Assembly: GCF_001436755.1 (NCBI RefSeq)
Contig: NZ_AYZD01000001.1
Coordinates: 1-64,000, forward strand
Direction of reading: 5' to 3'
DNA: 64,000 nucleotides
Origin: Liquorilactobacillus aquaticus DSM 21051
GTDB lineage: Bacteria; Bacillota; Bacilli; Lactobacillales; Lactobacillaceae
Shown here: positions 34,455 through 43,613 of the stretch, piece after piece
Numbering within the stretch: the stretch's first letter is position 1
How the letters are laid out: every line of letters starts with the position of its first letter
Program-made: the position numbers and the translations under genes
The notes under the pieces: model-generated
What the model saw: only the letters and a program-made list of their open reading frames with translations
Database searches by the model: none
What the model was told of the DNA's origin: nothing

Positions 34455-35240
34455 TCACACTTTCGAAGCATTAAAGAGGGCTTCACTCAATTCAATCTTA
34501 GCTTTTCCAGGTTCACTATTGAAGAATGTAACCTGTCCCTGATGGTTTTCAGCTCGAAGCAAAGATTTACTTATCAGTACGCGCTGCAATTCACGTGCTG
34601 CGCCTGGACCTCCATCAATAATAAAAGGAGCAGGTCCCATGACATCCCTAACAGCAGCTTCAATAAATGGAAAATGGGTACAGCCCAAAACAATTGCATC
34701 TGTTTTACCTTTATATTGTGCGAGAAGTTTTTCCAGATACGCATGCACTGCGTTTGAACTTAATTCCCCGTGTTCAACAAATTCCACTAGGTCTGGTGCT
34801 GGTACTGGAATCAAGGTCGCTTTTTTTTCATATTTTTTCATCAACTCGTTAAACTTTTCTTCGCGTAATGTCAACGGAGTAGCCATAACCAAAACACGCG
34901 AGTTTTTTTTGCGTTCAACTGCTGGTTTAACAGCTGGTTCTAAGCCAACAATCGGTAGTTCGGGGTAGCGAACTCTAATGTCATCAACTGCAGCACTGGT
35001 CGCCGTATTACAGGCGATTACAATCGCTTTGACATTTTTTTTCAAAAAGCGTTCCACGATCGCAAAGCTTAGTTTTTTAACTTCTTCAGTCGTTTTGATA
35101 CCATAAGGTGCATTTTTAGAATCACCATAAAAGATAAAATCCTCTGCTGGCATTAACTGATGTAAATTGCGTAAAACACTAATTCCTCCAACACCTGAAT
35201 CGAAAACTCCGACTGGAAGATTTTCTTTAGAGTTCTCCAT
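34455..35240 (-). CDS. murI: Glutamate racemase
   Basis: A 261-residue glutamate racemase, which interconverts L- and D-glutamate for peptidoglycan. The signature PVGVFDSGVGGISVL is at the N-terminus, and the two catalytic cysteines are in IACNTATS and LGCTHFPF. The start is ATG 35240 behind AAGGAAGT; an upstream in-frame extension to 35333 overlaps a terminator hairpin and does not belong to the protein. The upstream gene is an aminotransferase, from which it is separated by that terminator. Confidence 0.95.
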   Translation of the reverse strand: MENSKENLPVGVFDSGVGGISVLRNLHQLMPAEDFIFYGDSKNAPYGIKTTEEVKKLSFAIVERFLKKNVKAIVIACNTATSAAVDDIRVRYPELPIVGLEPAVKPAVERKKNSRVLVMATPLTLREEKFNELMKKYEKKATLIPVPAPDLVEFVEHGELSSNAVHAYLEKLLAQYKGKTDAIVLGCTHFPFIEAAVRDVMGPAPFIIDGGPGAARELQRVLISKSLLRAENHQGQVTFFNSEPGKAKIELSEALFNASKV

Positions 35241-35291
35241 AGTTTCAACTTCCTTTTTCAAAAATATTTGTAATAAGACAGCAAAACAGGT

Positions 35292-35325
35292 AAAAAGCCC
35301 AAGAATTGAATCCAAATTCTCAGGC
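35292..35325 (-). terminator. Intrinsic terminator between aminotransferase gene and murI
   Basis: Minus-strand GCCTGAGAATT (35315-35325) pairs with AATTCTTGGGC (35297-35307), followed by TTTTT. This 11-bp stem ends the aminotransferase transcript, so murI needs its own promoter. Confidence 0.85.
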
Positions 35326-35404
35326 CCTTTCAACTCGTAGCCTTAGAGCCTTATTGCTAACTAAAATTTTTTTTGCATTTATTTATGGGCGCGCAAATTG
35401 GACA

Positions 35405-36574
35405 TCATGATGCTTGCGCAGCAACATAACTTTGAATGCGTTTAGCTGCTTCTTGCAAATTTTCCATGCTAGCTGCATAACTGATGCGAACATATCCTTC
35501 GCCTCCAGCACCAAATGATATACCGGGAATCAGTGCAACTTTGGCGTCACGTGCCAAACTACGCACAAACTTCCACGAGTCCTGCATACAATTTGCTGGA
35601 ATCTTAGCAAAAATATAAAAAGCCCCATCTGGACTTGCCATTTTAAAGCCGACTTTCTTAAGTTCTTTAATTAGAAAGTCTCGCCGTTTAGCGTACTCTT
35701 TAAGCATGACCGCACTGTCTTTTTTACCATTTTTCATTGCCTCTAGCGCCGCATATTGCGCATTAGCTGTTGGCGCGGTGACCATATACTGATGGGACTT
35801 AACAACCTGCTCGATGAAATCCTGCGGTCCCATAATATAACCGATGCGCCAGCCTGTCATTGCATGTGATTTAGATAAGCCATTGATAACTATTGTGTTT
35901 TCAGGTGCAAATTCAGCAAGCGAAACATGTTTTTTACTATATGATAGTTCCGCATATATCTCGTCGCTAATCGCCCAGATATCCTGTTCCTTGATAACTT
36001 CTGCCAAGCCTTTTAGCTGCGCACGCGAATAAGTCACACCAGTCGGATTGCTTGGGTAGTTCAAGACAACTGCTTTGACGTGAGCCAGTGGATATTCTTC
36101 AAAAACCTTGCGCAAACGTTCAGGTGTCAAAACAAAGTTATCTTCACTAGTGTCCACTGTAATAACGCGACCACGATTAACTAAAGTATCTGGAATATAA
36201 ATTGGAAAAATCGGTGTCGGAACAATGACCACATCTTCTGAATTCAAGATTGTCTGCAAGCTGGCAGCTATTCCTTCTGTTGCTCCAATTGTTGTTACAA
36301 TCTGCTCAGGTTTGTAAGTAAAGCCAAATTTTTCATTGTAATAAGCCGCAGCAGCTTCCCTTAACTCTGGAATCCCTGCATTAGGTGTGTAGTGCGAATG
36401 ATTTTCCTCAATCGCCTTGATTGCCGCCTTCTTAATGTGTTCAGGTGTATTAAAATCTGGTTCACCCAAGGTCAGCTTAATGACGCCGGGAATACTATTG
36501 ACCTCAGTATCAAATTGTCGAATATCTGAAACTGCGATCTGTTCAATCCTATTATTAAATTTGTTTCTTTTCAT
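35405..36574 (-). CDS. Class I/II aminotransferase (PatA/AraT-like)
   Basis: A 389-residue aspartate-aminotransferase-fold enzyme. Motifs are LGEPDFNTPEHI, YPSNPTGV, ISDEIYAEL and the PLP lysine in NGLSKSHAMTGWRIGY. In lactic acid bacteria this group includes PatA and the aromatic aminotransferases; the precise donor is not readable. ATG 36574 follows GGGGAGAT at five bases and is preferred over upstream starts. It is monocistronic. Confidence 0.88.
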   Translation of the reverse strand: MKRNKFNNRIEQIAVSDIRQFDTEVNSIPGVIKLTLGEPDFNTPEHIKKAAIKAIEENHSHYTPNAGIPELREAAAAYYNEKFGFTYKPEQIVTTIGATEGIAASLQTILNSEDVVIVPTPIFPIYIPDTLVNRGRVITVDTSEDNFVLTPERLRKVFEEYPLAHVKAVVLNYPSNPTGVTYSRAQLKGLAEVIKEQDIWAISDEIYAELSYSKKHVSLAEFAPENTIVINGLSKSHAMTGWRIGYIMGPQDFIEQVVKSHQYMVTAPTANAQYAALEAMKNGKKDSAVMLKEYAKRRDFLIKELKKVGFKMASPDGAFYIFAKIPANCMQDSWKFVRSLARDAKVALIPGISFGAGGEGYVRISYAASMENLQEAAKRIQSYVAAQAS

Positions 36575-36863
36575 TTTATATCTCCCCATAAAAACAAGAT
36601 AAGAATCTGAGAAAACCATTTCCTCTAATTATATCACGATATCAATGGAAAAGAATGCAACAAAACTTGTTTTAACTTTAAACAGCCTCCAAAAGAAAAT
36701 AATAACTTTCCTTTTAAAAGCTATCATCTTTCCTGTGTTCAAAAAATTATATCTAAGCTACACTAAAAGCCAGAGAAACGTGACAAAACGAATGTCTTAT
36801 CACTATCCTCTGGCTTTAACGAAAAACTTCACATCAACATATTTAAAATAACATTTTTTCTAC

Positions 36864-37406
36864 TTAAGCAACTGGTTTAAATTGGACAATTTTTTCCAAA
36901 CGAACCGCGATTAGAACAACAAGCACAATTTTAACTACAGCGGGAATAACAAACGGAACCAACCCTGTCATGAGAGCTGTTTTAACAGTCATATCTAGCA
37001 CAGGTACCATCCATAGCGAGCCGATAATAAGACTCAAAGCCGCCCCAAACACATTAGCTACAACTAAATCCATTGGTTTATGCCCCCGAAGCTTCAAATA
37101 CAGCGACGTTATAAGTGCATATACCACAAAGGAATATAAGTACCCAGCCGTAGGACTGACAAAAACAGCTGCGCCGCCAGCAAAGCCCGCGAAAACAGGT
37201 AATCCAACTGCACCTAAGATCAGATATGCAATGATCACTTCAACTGCATAAAGTGGAGAAAGCATGGAAGCGATCAAACCTACTGCGAAAGTCTGCAAGG
37301 TTAAAGGAACGATTGGCAAGGGAATCGTAATCTGTGAACAAATAATTAGAACCGCCAGCAAAAGGCCAGACAATGTTAGTTTATGTATTTTTTCTTTTGT
37401 TAACAT
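36864..37406 (-). CDS. bioY: Biotin transporter BioY
   Basis: A 180-residue membrane protein, the substrate-binding S component of an ECF biotin importer. Six membrane segments are predicted, and the family motifs GAVGLPVFAGFAGG and SPTAGYLYSF are present. It works with a shared energising module (EcfA, EcfA', EcfT) encoded elsewhere. A BirA-type operator candidate lies 57 bases upstream of the ATG, fitting biotin repression. AGGAG precedes the ATG at 37406. Confidence 0.93.
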   Translation of the reverse strand: MLTKEKIHKLTLSGLLLAVLIICSQITIPLPIVPLTLQTFAVGLIASMLSPLYAVEVIIAYLILGAVGLPVFAGFAGGAAVFVSPTAGYLYSFVVYALITSLYLKLRGHKPMDLVVANVFGAALSLIIGSLWMVPVLDMTVKTALMTGLVPFVIPAVVKIVLVVLIAVRLEKIVQFKPVA

Positions 37407-37462
37407 TTCAAAAACTCCTTCAAGCTAAATTGTTAATCTCATCATAGCTTATCCATTTTCGA

Positions 37463-37493
37463 TAGTCAACCTAAATTTAAATATGGTTAACCA
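37463..37493. promoter_or_regulatory. Candidate BirA operator upstream of bioY
   Basis: TAGTCAACC (37463-37471), 13 AT-rich bases, then GGTTAACCA (37485-37493). The two half-sites are close to the GTTAAC/GGTTAAC halves of Firmicute biotin-repressor sites, though the spacer is slightly short. The rest of 37407-37714 shows no gene. Confidence 0.55.
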
Positions 37494-37714
37494 AGTTAAC
37501 CTAACAATTAAGCCTTTTAATCTACTACCACATGACTGCACCATTTTGTTATCAAAACTTGTTAAAAAAAGCTGAGATCCAAGCCAAAACTCACGTTTTA
37601 GTTCAGACCTCATCCAGTATGTCGATTCTTCTGCGAAGCCGCTTGAGCTTTTTCAGAAATAAATTTTTTCTCATCAAACAGCCGCATATCTTTATATTCT
37701 TAACTAAGTACTAT

Positions 37715-38044
37715 TTAATCATAATTTGGTTTTAAAACTCGCATCTTCACAGCAAGTACACCATGCTTTTTAATATCATTTTGGGGATAAACTTTTGCTA
37801 ATTCATCCAAACTAAGCCCAACCGCTGCTTCTGAGTACACCTTATAAATTTCCGCAAGTTTTTTAAATTTCTTGATGCTCCAAGCACTCGCTAAAATCAT
37901 CTCTTCCTTATTACTTTTGCGATGAACGGCAAGTGTGTCGCCTACACTAAAATGCTTCATTTCCTCATCATTTAAAAAAATTTCAACTGTTTTCGTACCA
38001 TTTGAAATTTTTTCAAACAACCTATCATCCAATAGTATATCCAC
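37715..38044 (-). CDS. ASCH/PUA-like domain protein
   Basis: A 109-residue protein. The order FEKISNGTKTVEIFLND, then FSVGDTLAVHR, matches the ASCH domain: an invariant G-x-K-x-x-E followed by G-D in a small beta barrel. ASCH proteins are thought to bind RNA, and some are amidohydrolases; the role here is unknown. The start is GTG 38044, nine bases after AGGAGG. No operon partner is evident. Confidence 0.75.
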   Translation of the reverse strand: MDILLDDRLFEKISNGTKTVEIFLNDEEMKHFSVGDTLAVHRKSNKEEMILASAWSIKKFKKLAEIYKVYSEAAVGLSLDELAKVYPQNDIKKHGVLAVKMRVLKPNYD

Positions 38045-38340
38045 AATAATCGACCTCCTGCAAAACGTTAGTTAACTAGTTGCTTAGAAACTACTTGACA
38101 TAAGGTACCTATCTTGGATAAATGTGCAATAAGGCATATTCAGAAGTAAGATTTGTTCAAAAACTGCCTAAAAAGCATCAGGAGTCCAGTGAGACACCCA
38201 TTAAATATCCGCTGCCTTCTTCAATAAAAAAAACAAAGCAGCTACTATTCCAATGTCATCCAAATCATATAAGTAAGATGTTATTCTTTTTGTTAAAAGT
38301 TATCAAGTAAAAAGGCCTTTTATCTTTGTTTTCTTTATAT

Positions 38341-38378
38341 AAAAAAATAGCAAATGCCCAATTGACTGGCTTTTGCTA
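38341..38378 (-). terminator. Intrinsic terminator after DeoR gene
   Basis: TAGCAAATGCC (38348-38358) and GGCTTTTGCTA (38368-38378) form the stem; on the minus strand seven T residues follow. Bases 38045-38340 contain no gene I can support. Confidence 0.8.
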
Positions 38379-38440
38379 CTTTGAAGATGCTATTCTTTTT
38401 AAACGGATAACTTAGTTTTAATTTTGAAACAAAATTATTT

Positions 38441-39208
38441 TCAGCTTAATGTATCAGAATTGGCTATCCTGATCTCCGTATTTTCTGGAAAAATACTGCG
38501 CTCTTTCTCACTTAAAACCTTATCAGTGATGAACATTGATATCTTATCTGGTGAACAAATGCTGTAATAAGAGGTGTTAATAAACTTTTTATGTTCCGCA
38601 ACTAATATGACCTTGCGCGCACGTTTAACAGCTGTCCCAACAACTTCAGCATCCCCTTGGTTCAACAAGTATATACCATTTTCATCGATCCCCGATGCGG
38701 CAATAAATGCCGTATCAAAAGCAACTTTGTTTAATTCCTCAATTGCAGAATTCGAATAGAAAAAACGATTCTGGTGATCAAGCGTTCCACTTAATGTTTT
38801 GACTGTGATTTTACTTTTCTCTGCTAATGCCATGCAATTGTCTAACGAATGTGTAAAAACCGTCATTGGTAAGTTCAAATTTTGACACGTTTTTAGCAAA
38901 ATTGTCGAGGCATCGACAAAATAAACATGGTGTGCCTGAAAATAGTCAACAGCTGTTAGCGCAATCTGAGTTTTCTGCCGCGTAAAATGTGCCAGCCGAC
39001 TTTGAAAATTTGGGACCTTGTTGCCGAAATCAAGCGGAAGAATCCCCCCGTGGGTACGTTTCACTTCACCGCGCTTATCAAGAAGTACAATATCCCTTCG
39101 AGCGGTATCTTGTGAAACACCGAATTCAGACATAATATCCTTAGTCGTTAATTCCTGACGTTCTTCTAGTAATTGTTTGATCAATTCGACTCTTTTCTCT
39201 TGGCTCAT
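38441..39208 (-). CDS. DeoR-family transcriptional regulator
   Basis: A 255-residue DeoR-type repressor. The N-terminal helix-turn-helix LTTKDIMSEFGVSQDTARRDI is followed by the usual hinge RTHGGILPL, and the C-terminal sensor has the DASTILL and SGIDENG segments that bind sugar phosphates. No sugar operon adjoins, so its target is elsewhere or is itself. GAGGT precedes the ATG. Confidence 0.9.
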   Translation of the reverse strand: MSQEKRVELIKQLLEERQELTTKDIMSEFGVSQDTARRDIVLLDKRGEVKRTHGGILPLDFGNKVPNFQSRLAHFTRQKTQIALTAVDYFQAHHVYFVDASTILLKTCQNLNLPMTVFTHSLDNCMALAEKSKITVKTLSGTLDHQNRFFYSNSAIEELNKVAFDTAFIAASGIDENGIYLLNQGDAEVVGTAVKRARKVILVAEHKKFINTSYYSICSPDKISMFITDKVLSEKERSIFPENTEIRIANSDTLS

Positions 39209-39330
39209 AAATCAACCTCAAATCTCTATGTATTTCAAAACAATCTCGGTTTTATTATACTTGTTTAAGCAGTAAATGCCAAGTAAGTGTAATGACTTAC
39301 TTATTATAATAACTAAAAAAGAATTTACAC

Positions 39331-39370
39331 AAAAAGAGCTGGAAACAATCTACTCGTCCCAACCCCTCTT
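39331..39370 (-). terminator. Probable terminator after ppaC
   Basis: Minus-strand AAGAG...TTGGGA pairs with TTTCC...CTCTT, followed by TTTTTGTG, 40 bases past the ppaC stop. Confidence 0.6.
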
Positions 39371-39408
39371 GTTCTTAGCTATTCCCAGGATCAACTACTA
39401 AATACAGT

Positions 39409-40329
39409 TTAGAATGCTTTTTCTAATGGGGGAACAACTTGCTTTTTGCGTGAAACCACACCTGGAAGATCTAACTTATTATCAACAATCTTAACATTGA
39501 AGGCTTTAGCAACAGCTTCTTGCGGTTCGCCTATAACAAGCAAACGAGTATCACTGTTGAGAATGTTAGTTACCATTAATAAGAAAAGATCATACCCGTT
39601 TTCTTTGTTTTGTTTTTCAATTGCGGCACGCAGGGCATCTTCACGTGCAAACACTTCATCCAAATCAACTGTATTAACTTGATCGATTCGAACTGTCTTA
39701 CCGCCCATTTCAAATGATTTAGCATCGGAAGTAATTAATTCTTCTTCCGTCTTGCTGCCCAAGTTAGTTCCTGCTTTAAGCATAGCCAAACCGTACGTTT
39801 CATAATCAACACCAGCGATTTCAGCTAATTCCTTAACTGCTTTTTCGTCTTGTGGTGTTGTTGTAGGTGACTTGAACAATAGTGTATCTGAAATAATAGC
39901 AGATAGCATCAAACCAGCTAACTTAGCAGGTACTTCAACTTCATTTTGCTTAAATAACTTATAGATAATCGTGCTGCAGCAGCCAAGTGGTTCTGCATGG
40001 TAAAATAATGGAGCTGCTGTCTCAAAGTTAGCAATCCGATGATGATCTACAACATGTGTTACTTGAAGTTGAGCAATATCATCAACACTCTGCTGAGCTT
40101 CATTGTGATCAACCAACATAACAGCTTCAACTTCATCCTTAGCCGAAGTAATAACACGCGGCGTTGCTTCATCAAAATGATCTAGAACAAACTTTGTTTC
40201 CTCATTAGGTGCTCCCAAAGCTACAGCTTCAGTCTCAGCTCCCAATTTGTTTTCCAAATATGAAAATGCTTTTGCAGCAACAATTGCATCTGTATCTGGA
40301 TTTTTGTGTCCAAAAACTAATTCTTTCAT
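39409..40329 (-). CDS. ppaC: Manganese-dependent inorganic pyrophosphatase
   Basis: A 306-residue family II pyrophosphatase of the DHH superfamily. Metal ligands are seen in [10 protein letters not shown], in LVDHNE and in the DHH motif VVDHHRIA; the C-terminal VSRKKQVVP is the substrate-binding SRKK motif. It hydrolyses pyrophosphate from biosynthesis in the cytoplasm. ATG 40329 is nine bases after GGAG; the upstream in-frame ATG overlaps that site. It lies 37 bases downstream of the LysR gene, but no functional link is evident. Confidence 0.95.
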   Translation of the reverse strand: MKELVFGHKNPDTDAIVAAKAFSYLENKLGAETEAVALGAPNEETKFVLDHFDEATPRVITSAKDEVEAVMLVDHNEAQQSVDDIAQLQVTHVVDHHRIANFETAAPLFYHAEPLGCCSTIIYKLFKQNEVEVPAKLAGLMLSAIISDTLLFKSPTTTPQDEKAVKELAEIAGVDYETYGLAMLKAGTNLGSKTEEELITSDAKSFEMGGKTVRIDQVNTVDLDEVFAREDALRAAIEKQNKENGYDLFLLMVTNILNSDTRLLVIGEPQEAVAKAFNVKIVDNKLDLPGVVSRKKQVVPPLEKAF

Positions 40330-40366
40330 TAAACTAATCTCCATTCTTTTTTATTACTATCTTGAT

Positions 40367-41335
40367 TTAACCTTCATTGTTCATTTCTGTCAAGCGGGAA
40401 ATATAATCTTTTTCAGTCAGGTAGTTTTCAAATGCGCGCAAAAAATGTTGAATACGCGGAATTTGATCCTTATCTTTTCTAAATACAAAGGACAGGTCAA
40501 AGGAGATCTCAGGTTCAAATAAAGCTGTCCACAGTTTTTCCTTTTTTCCATTATTATGTGCCAAAACAAACGACTGTGGCAAGGTAGTGTAAACTCCTGT
40601 TGCAAGTGCAAAACGATAAATTTGTGCAGGAGTTGCGAAATGGGCAGCACTAGTGGGTTTATCTACCAATTCATTTTTGTAGGACTCGCGGATAATACTG
40701 TTCAAATAATATAATGGTGGATAAGTTACCCATTCATTATCCAGCGTGTCTTTGAGTTTAATTCGTCTTTTTTTAGAAAGCCTTTCATCATGATGCAGGA
40801 AAAGCAGATCTTCTGTAATTATTTTCTTTGCAGCATACGGTTTCCAATTCTTAATGTTATCGTCTGGAAGATACATCACAGCTAAATCAATTGTATTTTT
40901 TTCAAGCCTTTCCCAGATTTCTTTTCGGGTCAGCATATGAAAAATGATTTTTACGTCAGGATTTTCTTTATAGTAATTAATCGCAAAATTACTGAAAACG
41001 CGATCCTCGATCGAAGCCAAGATGCCAATACTTATTTCGCCTTGCGTCGCACTCGTAGATTGCTGAATTTCATCAGTTGCTCTATTAAGCGCCTCATAAA
41101 TTTGGTGAGTAGCATCAAGCATCGTATAGCCAGCATCCGACAAATGCAATTTCTTACCGACTGAATAAAATAAAGGAGCACCTACATTGCGCTCTAATTT
41201 TTTAATTTGTTGCGTCAAGGCAGGTTGTGTTATTCCCAATATTTGAGCCGCTTGGGTATAACTCATTGTGTCAGCAAGCTGCAGAAAATAACTTAAAGTT
41301 TTTGAAGAAAAAATGTTTTCCTGTTTCGTTTTCAT
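40367..41335 (-). CDS. LysR-family transcriptional regulator
   Basis: A 322-residue LysR regulator. The helix-turn-helix SYTQAAQILGITQPALTQQI begins near residue 25 and the linker helix follows. The effector domain starts GEISIGILASIED and ends in an amphipathic region. AAGGATATT precedes the ATG at 41335. It is co-directional with the TIM-barrel-like gene upstream (162-base gap) and ppaC downstream. The effector is unknown. Confidence 0.9.
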   Translation of the reverse strand: MKTKQENIFSSKTLSYFLQLADTMSYTQAAQILGITQPALTQQIKKLERNVGAPLFYSVGKKLHLSDAGYTMLDATHQIYEALNRATDEIQQSTSATQGEISIGILASIEDRVFSNFAINYYKENPDVKIIFHMLTRKEIWERLEKNTIDLAVMYLPDDNIKNWKPYAAKKIITEDLLFLHHDERLSKKRRIKLKDTLDNEWVTYPPLYYLNSIIRESYKNELVDKPTSAAHFATPAQIYRFALATGVYTTLPQSFVLAHNNGKKEKLWTALFEPEISFDLSFVFRKDKDQIPRIQHFLRAFENYLTEKDYISRLTEMNNEG

Positions 41336-41497
41336 AATATCCTTCCCACTTCTATTAATTTTTATTAATGGTAAGTGCTACTTCAAACTTATTGAATACC
41401 TTTATAATAAAACAAATCGCCCCGTCTTGACAACCAAAAAATTAAATTTTAATATTTAAATATTGATAGCAATCACTTGCTTTTCAGCCACCCTTTT

Positions 41498-42175
41498 TTA
41501 AAATCCAAATTCGCGATATTCCTGCATCTTACTAGCAAATAAGCTTCCAGTTGTTGGTGGTGTATAGGTAATCGCGTTTGCTCCTGCCTCAAGTACTGCT
41601 GTAATTGTTTCATCAGAACGGCCACCAGTTGCAATAATCGGAACTTTAGGATATCTTTTGCGAATCTCGGCAACTATTTGCGGCGTATCGCGTCCACCAC
41701 TCACATTTAAAACATCAATTCCACTTGCAAATTTTTCATCAAAATCAACCTCACTAGAAACAACTGTCATTACAATTGGAATATCGACCACATCTTCAAT
41801 CATCTTGATTGTCTCAGAAGATGTCGGTGCGTTGACCACTACACCAATACTTCCTAAACTTTCCGCAAATAGACTCATATCAGCAGATCTTTTCCCACGG
41901 GTCAATCCACCACCGACACCCGCAAAAACTGGTTTATCCGCTGCAATATTAATAGCCTGCATAATTGCAGGGTCGGGTGTGAAGGGATAAACTGCCAAAA
42001 TTGCATCCGCATTCGTATTTCGAATAATAGCAATATCAGTCGTATATACCAATGAGCGGACCTTGCGACCCATAAAGTAAATACCACTCGCTTGTTTGAT
42101 AATTGATGGCATCGGGATGATTTGTTTCCTCAAATTGGTTGAAACGTTAAACTTAAATGAATTTATTTTAATCAC
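41498..42175 (-). CDS. TIM-barrel-like conserved protein, function unknown
   Basis: Up to 225 residues. It shows repeated beta-alpha units, with ADAILAVYPFTPD, GVGGGLTRG, DVLNVSGG and PIIATGGRSDETI; the last two resemble phosphate-binding loops of ribulose-phosphate-binding barrels such as NanE or TrpF. No catalytic set can be assigned. The start is uncertain: GTG 42175 is next to a weak site, while an ATG at 42112 (MPSIIKQ) lies 14 bases after GAGGA. I think related genes occur widely in lactobacilli without assigned function. Confidence 0.65.
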   Translation of the reverse strand: MIKINSFKFNVSTNLRKQIIPMPSIIKQASGIYFMGRKVRSLVYTTDIAIIRNTNADAILAVYPFTPDPAIMQAINIAADKPVFAGVGGGLTRGKRSADMSLFAESLGSIGVVVNAPTSSETIKMIEDVVDIPIVMTVVSSEVDFDEKFASGIDVLNVSGGRDTPQIVAEIRKRYPKVPIIATGGRSDETITAVLEAGANAITYTPPTTGSLFASKMQEYREFGF

Positions 42176-42585
42176 CTCACCAAAAAATAGTAAAATAAAT
42201 ATTTCCGTAACCTTTGAGCGTTAATTGGGCAAAATAAAGAGGCCCATCAGTCGCTCACAGCAATGCATATCTTATACTCACATTTGACCCATAAGTTAAA
42301 GTTTCTAACTAACGATGTCATCTCGACTCACCTAAACAAAAGCATAATTTAAAATAATAGCGAGGAGGTAGCTATTAGGAGAAGAAACATTAGATAATTG
42401 CTAAACCATCGTTAAGTAATATCGAATTTAAAAATAACACAAAAAGCTCCACTTGCAAACAAAACAAACCATTTTTTTCTTGAAAATAATTTATTATCTT
42501 CAGCTATAATATTGTTTTCCTAGGTCTGGCATCTTCGAAAAAAGCTACCCTAGTTTTACCGTAGAGAGCTCAAAAATGATAACTC

Positions 42586-42624
42586 AAAAAAAGGCTGAGA
42601 CAAATTAATTATTGTCTCAGTCTC
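42586..42624 (-). terminator. Intrinsic terminator after pflA
   Basis: Minus-strand AGACTGAGACAA pairs with TTGTCTCAGCCT, followed by seven T residues. The rest of 42176-42683 shows no gene, only AT-rich DNA. Confidence 0.85.
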
Positions 42625-42683
42625 TTGCACTTAGCATGCTTACTTGTCACTACTCAGCTTCAATTTTTTTAGGAATAACTACA

Positions 42684-43490
42684 CTAAGAGGGCCAATCAA
42701 GGTACCCTTTGTAATCCTCAATATGCAGCAATTTTTCCGCATTTGCTACTCTGTCACTAGTCGGGGGCTCTATCCCCTCCAACTTGTACTTGATTCCCAT
42801 CTCATGGTATTTATGAACACCCATTGTATGATATGGAAGCACTTCGACTTTCTTAACATTTTTTAGTGTCTTGATGTAATCTCCAAGCTCAGTAAGATAA
42901 TTATCAAAATCTGTTCGTTCAGGAATCAGCACGTGTCTAATCCAAACTGGTTTCCCAATGTCAGACAAGTATTGACACATATCTAAAATGTTCTCATTGC
43001 GGTAACCAGTCAATTTGCGATGCTCGTCAGAATTAATATGTTTAATATCAACTAATAATATATCAGTCACATCCATTAAACGTTGAAACTTATCAAACCA
43101 AGGTTGCCTACGCGTAAAAGGTTGACCGCAAGTATCTAAACATGTGTTTATTCCTAATTTCTTGCATTTAGTGAAAAGTTCCGTTGCAAACTCGATTTGT
43201 AAAAGAATTTCACCTCCGCTTAGGGTAATTCCACCTTTATCTCCCCAAAACTGGCGAAAAGGCAAGGCTTTTTCTAAAAGTTCATCAGTTGTCATTTCGG
43301 TACCTACATTCTTTTTCCAGGTATCGGGGTTATGACAAAACTGACATCGCATGTTGCATCCTTGCATGAACGCAACAAATCTAATGCCCGGTCCGTCGAC
43401 TGCCCCAAAGCTTTCAGTGGAATGAACAAATCCCAAAATTTCACCATTTCGTTTAGGAACTTTTCTTTCACGTAAAGGTGACTTCACCAT
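42684..43490 (-). CDS. pflA: Pyruvate formate-lyase activating enzyme
   Basis: A 268-residue radical-SAM activase. GCNMRCQFC is the Cx3Cx2C cluster site, and GGITLSGGE the SAM motif; there is no ferredoxin-like insertion, as expected for PflA. The C-terminal HTMGVHKYHEMGI is typical. It installs the glycyl radical on PflB under anaerobic conditions. It follows pflB by 123 bases with a hairpin in the gap, so levels of the two proteins may differ. Confidence 0.95.
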   Translation of the reverse strand: MVKSPLRERKVPKRNGEILGFVHSTESFGAVDGPGIRFVAFMQGCNMRCQFCHNPDTWKKNVGTEMTTDELLEKALPFRQFWGDKGGITLSGGEILLQIEFATELFTKCKKLGINTCLDTCGQPFTRRQPWFDKFQRLMDVTDILLVDIKHINSDEHRKLTGYRNENILDMCQYLSDIGKPVWIRHVLIPERTDFDNYLTELGDYIKTLKNVKKVEVLPYHTMGVHKYHEMGIKYKLEGIEPPTSDRVANAEKLLHIEDYKGYLDWPS

Positions 43491-43530
43491 TGTTCCTCAT
43501 CCTCTCATTGAACTTGCTTAACAAATACAT

Positions 43531-43573
43531 AAGGAGCGACTGGGACAAAATTTTTTTGCCTTAGCCCCTCCTT
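43531..43573 (-). other. Hairpin between pflB and pflA
   Basis: Minus-strand AAGGAGGGGCTAAGG pairs imperfectly with the CCCAGTCGCTCCTT side around an AAAA/TTTT core. The downstream T run is poor, so partial termination or RNA processing is more likely than full termination. Confidence 0.5.
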
Positions 43574-43613
43574 ATTATAAAAATCAGCTAACTTATCAAA
43601 TCAACAAGCATTA

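Noticed and set aside
35241-35333. N-terminal extension of MurI with a hydrophobic stretch
   Set aside because: The extension overlaps an 11-bp terminator, and the family start plus ribosome binding site are at 35240.
37532-37735. Plus-strand open frame of 67 codons overlapping the ASCH gene end
   Set aside because: No ribosome binding site or family features; it is likely a chance frame.
38122-38310. Plus-strand open frame of 62 codons
   Set aside because: No ribosome binding site, no recognisable family and low-complexity basic composition.
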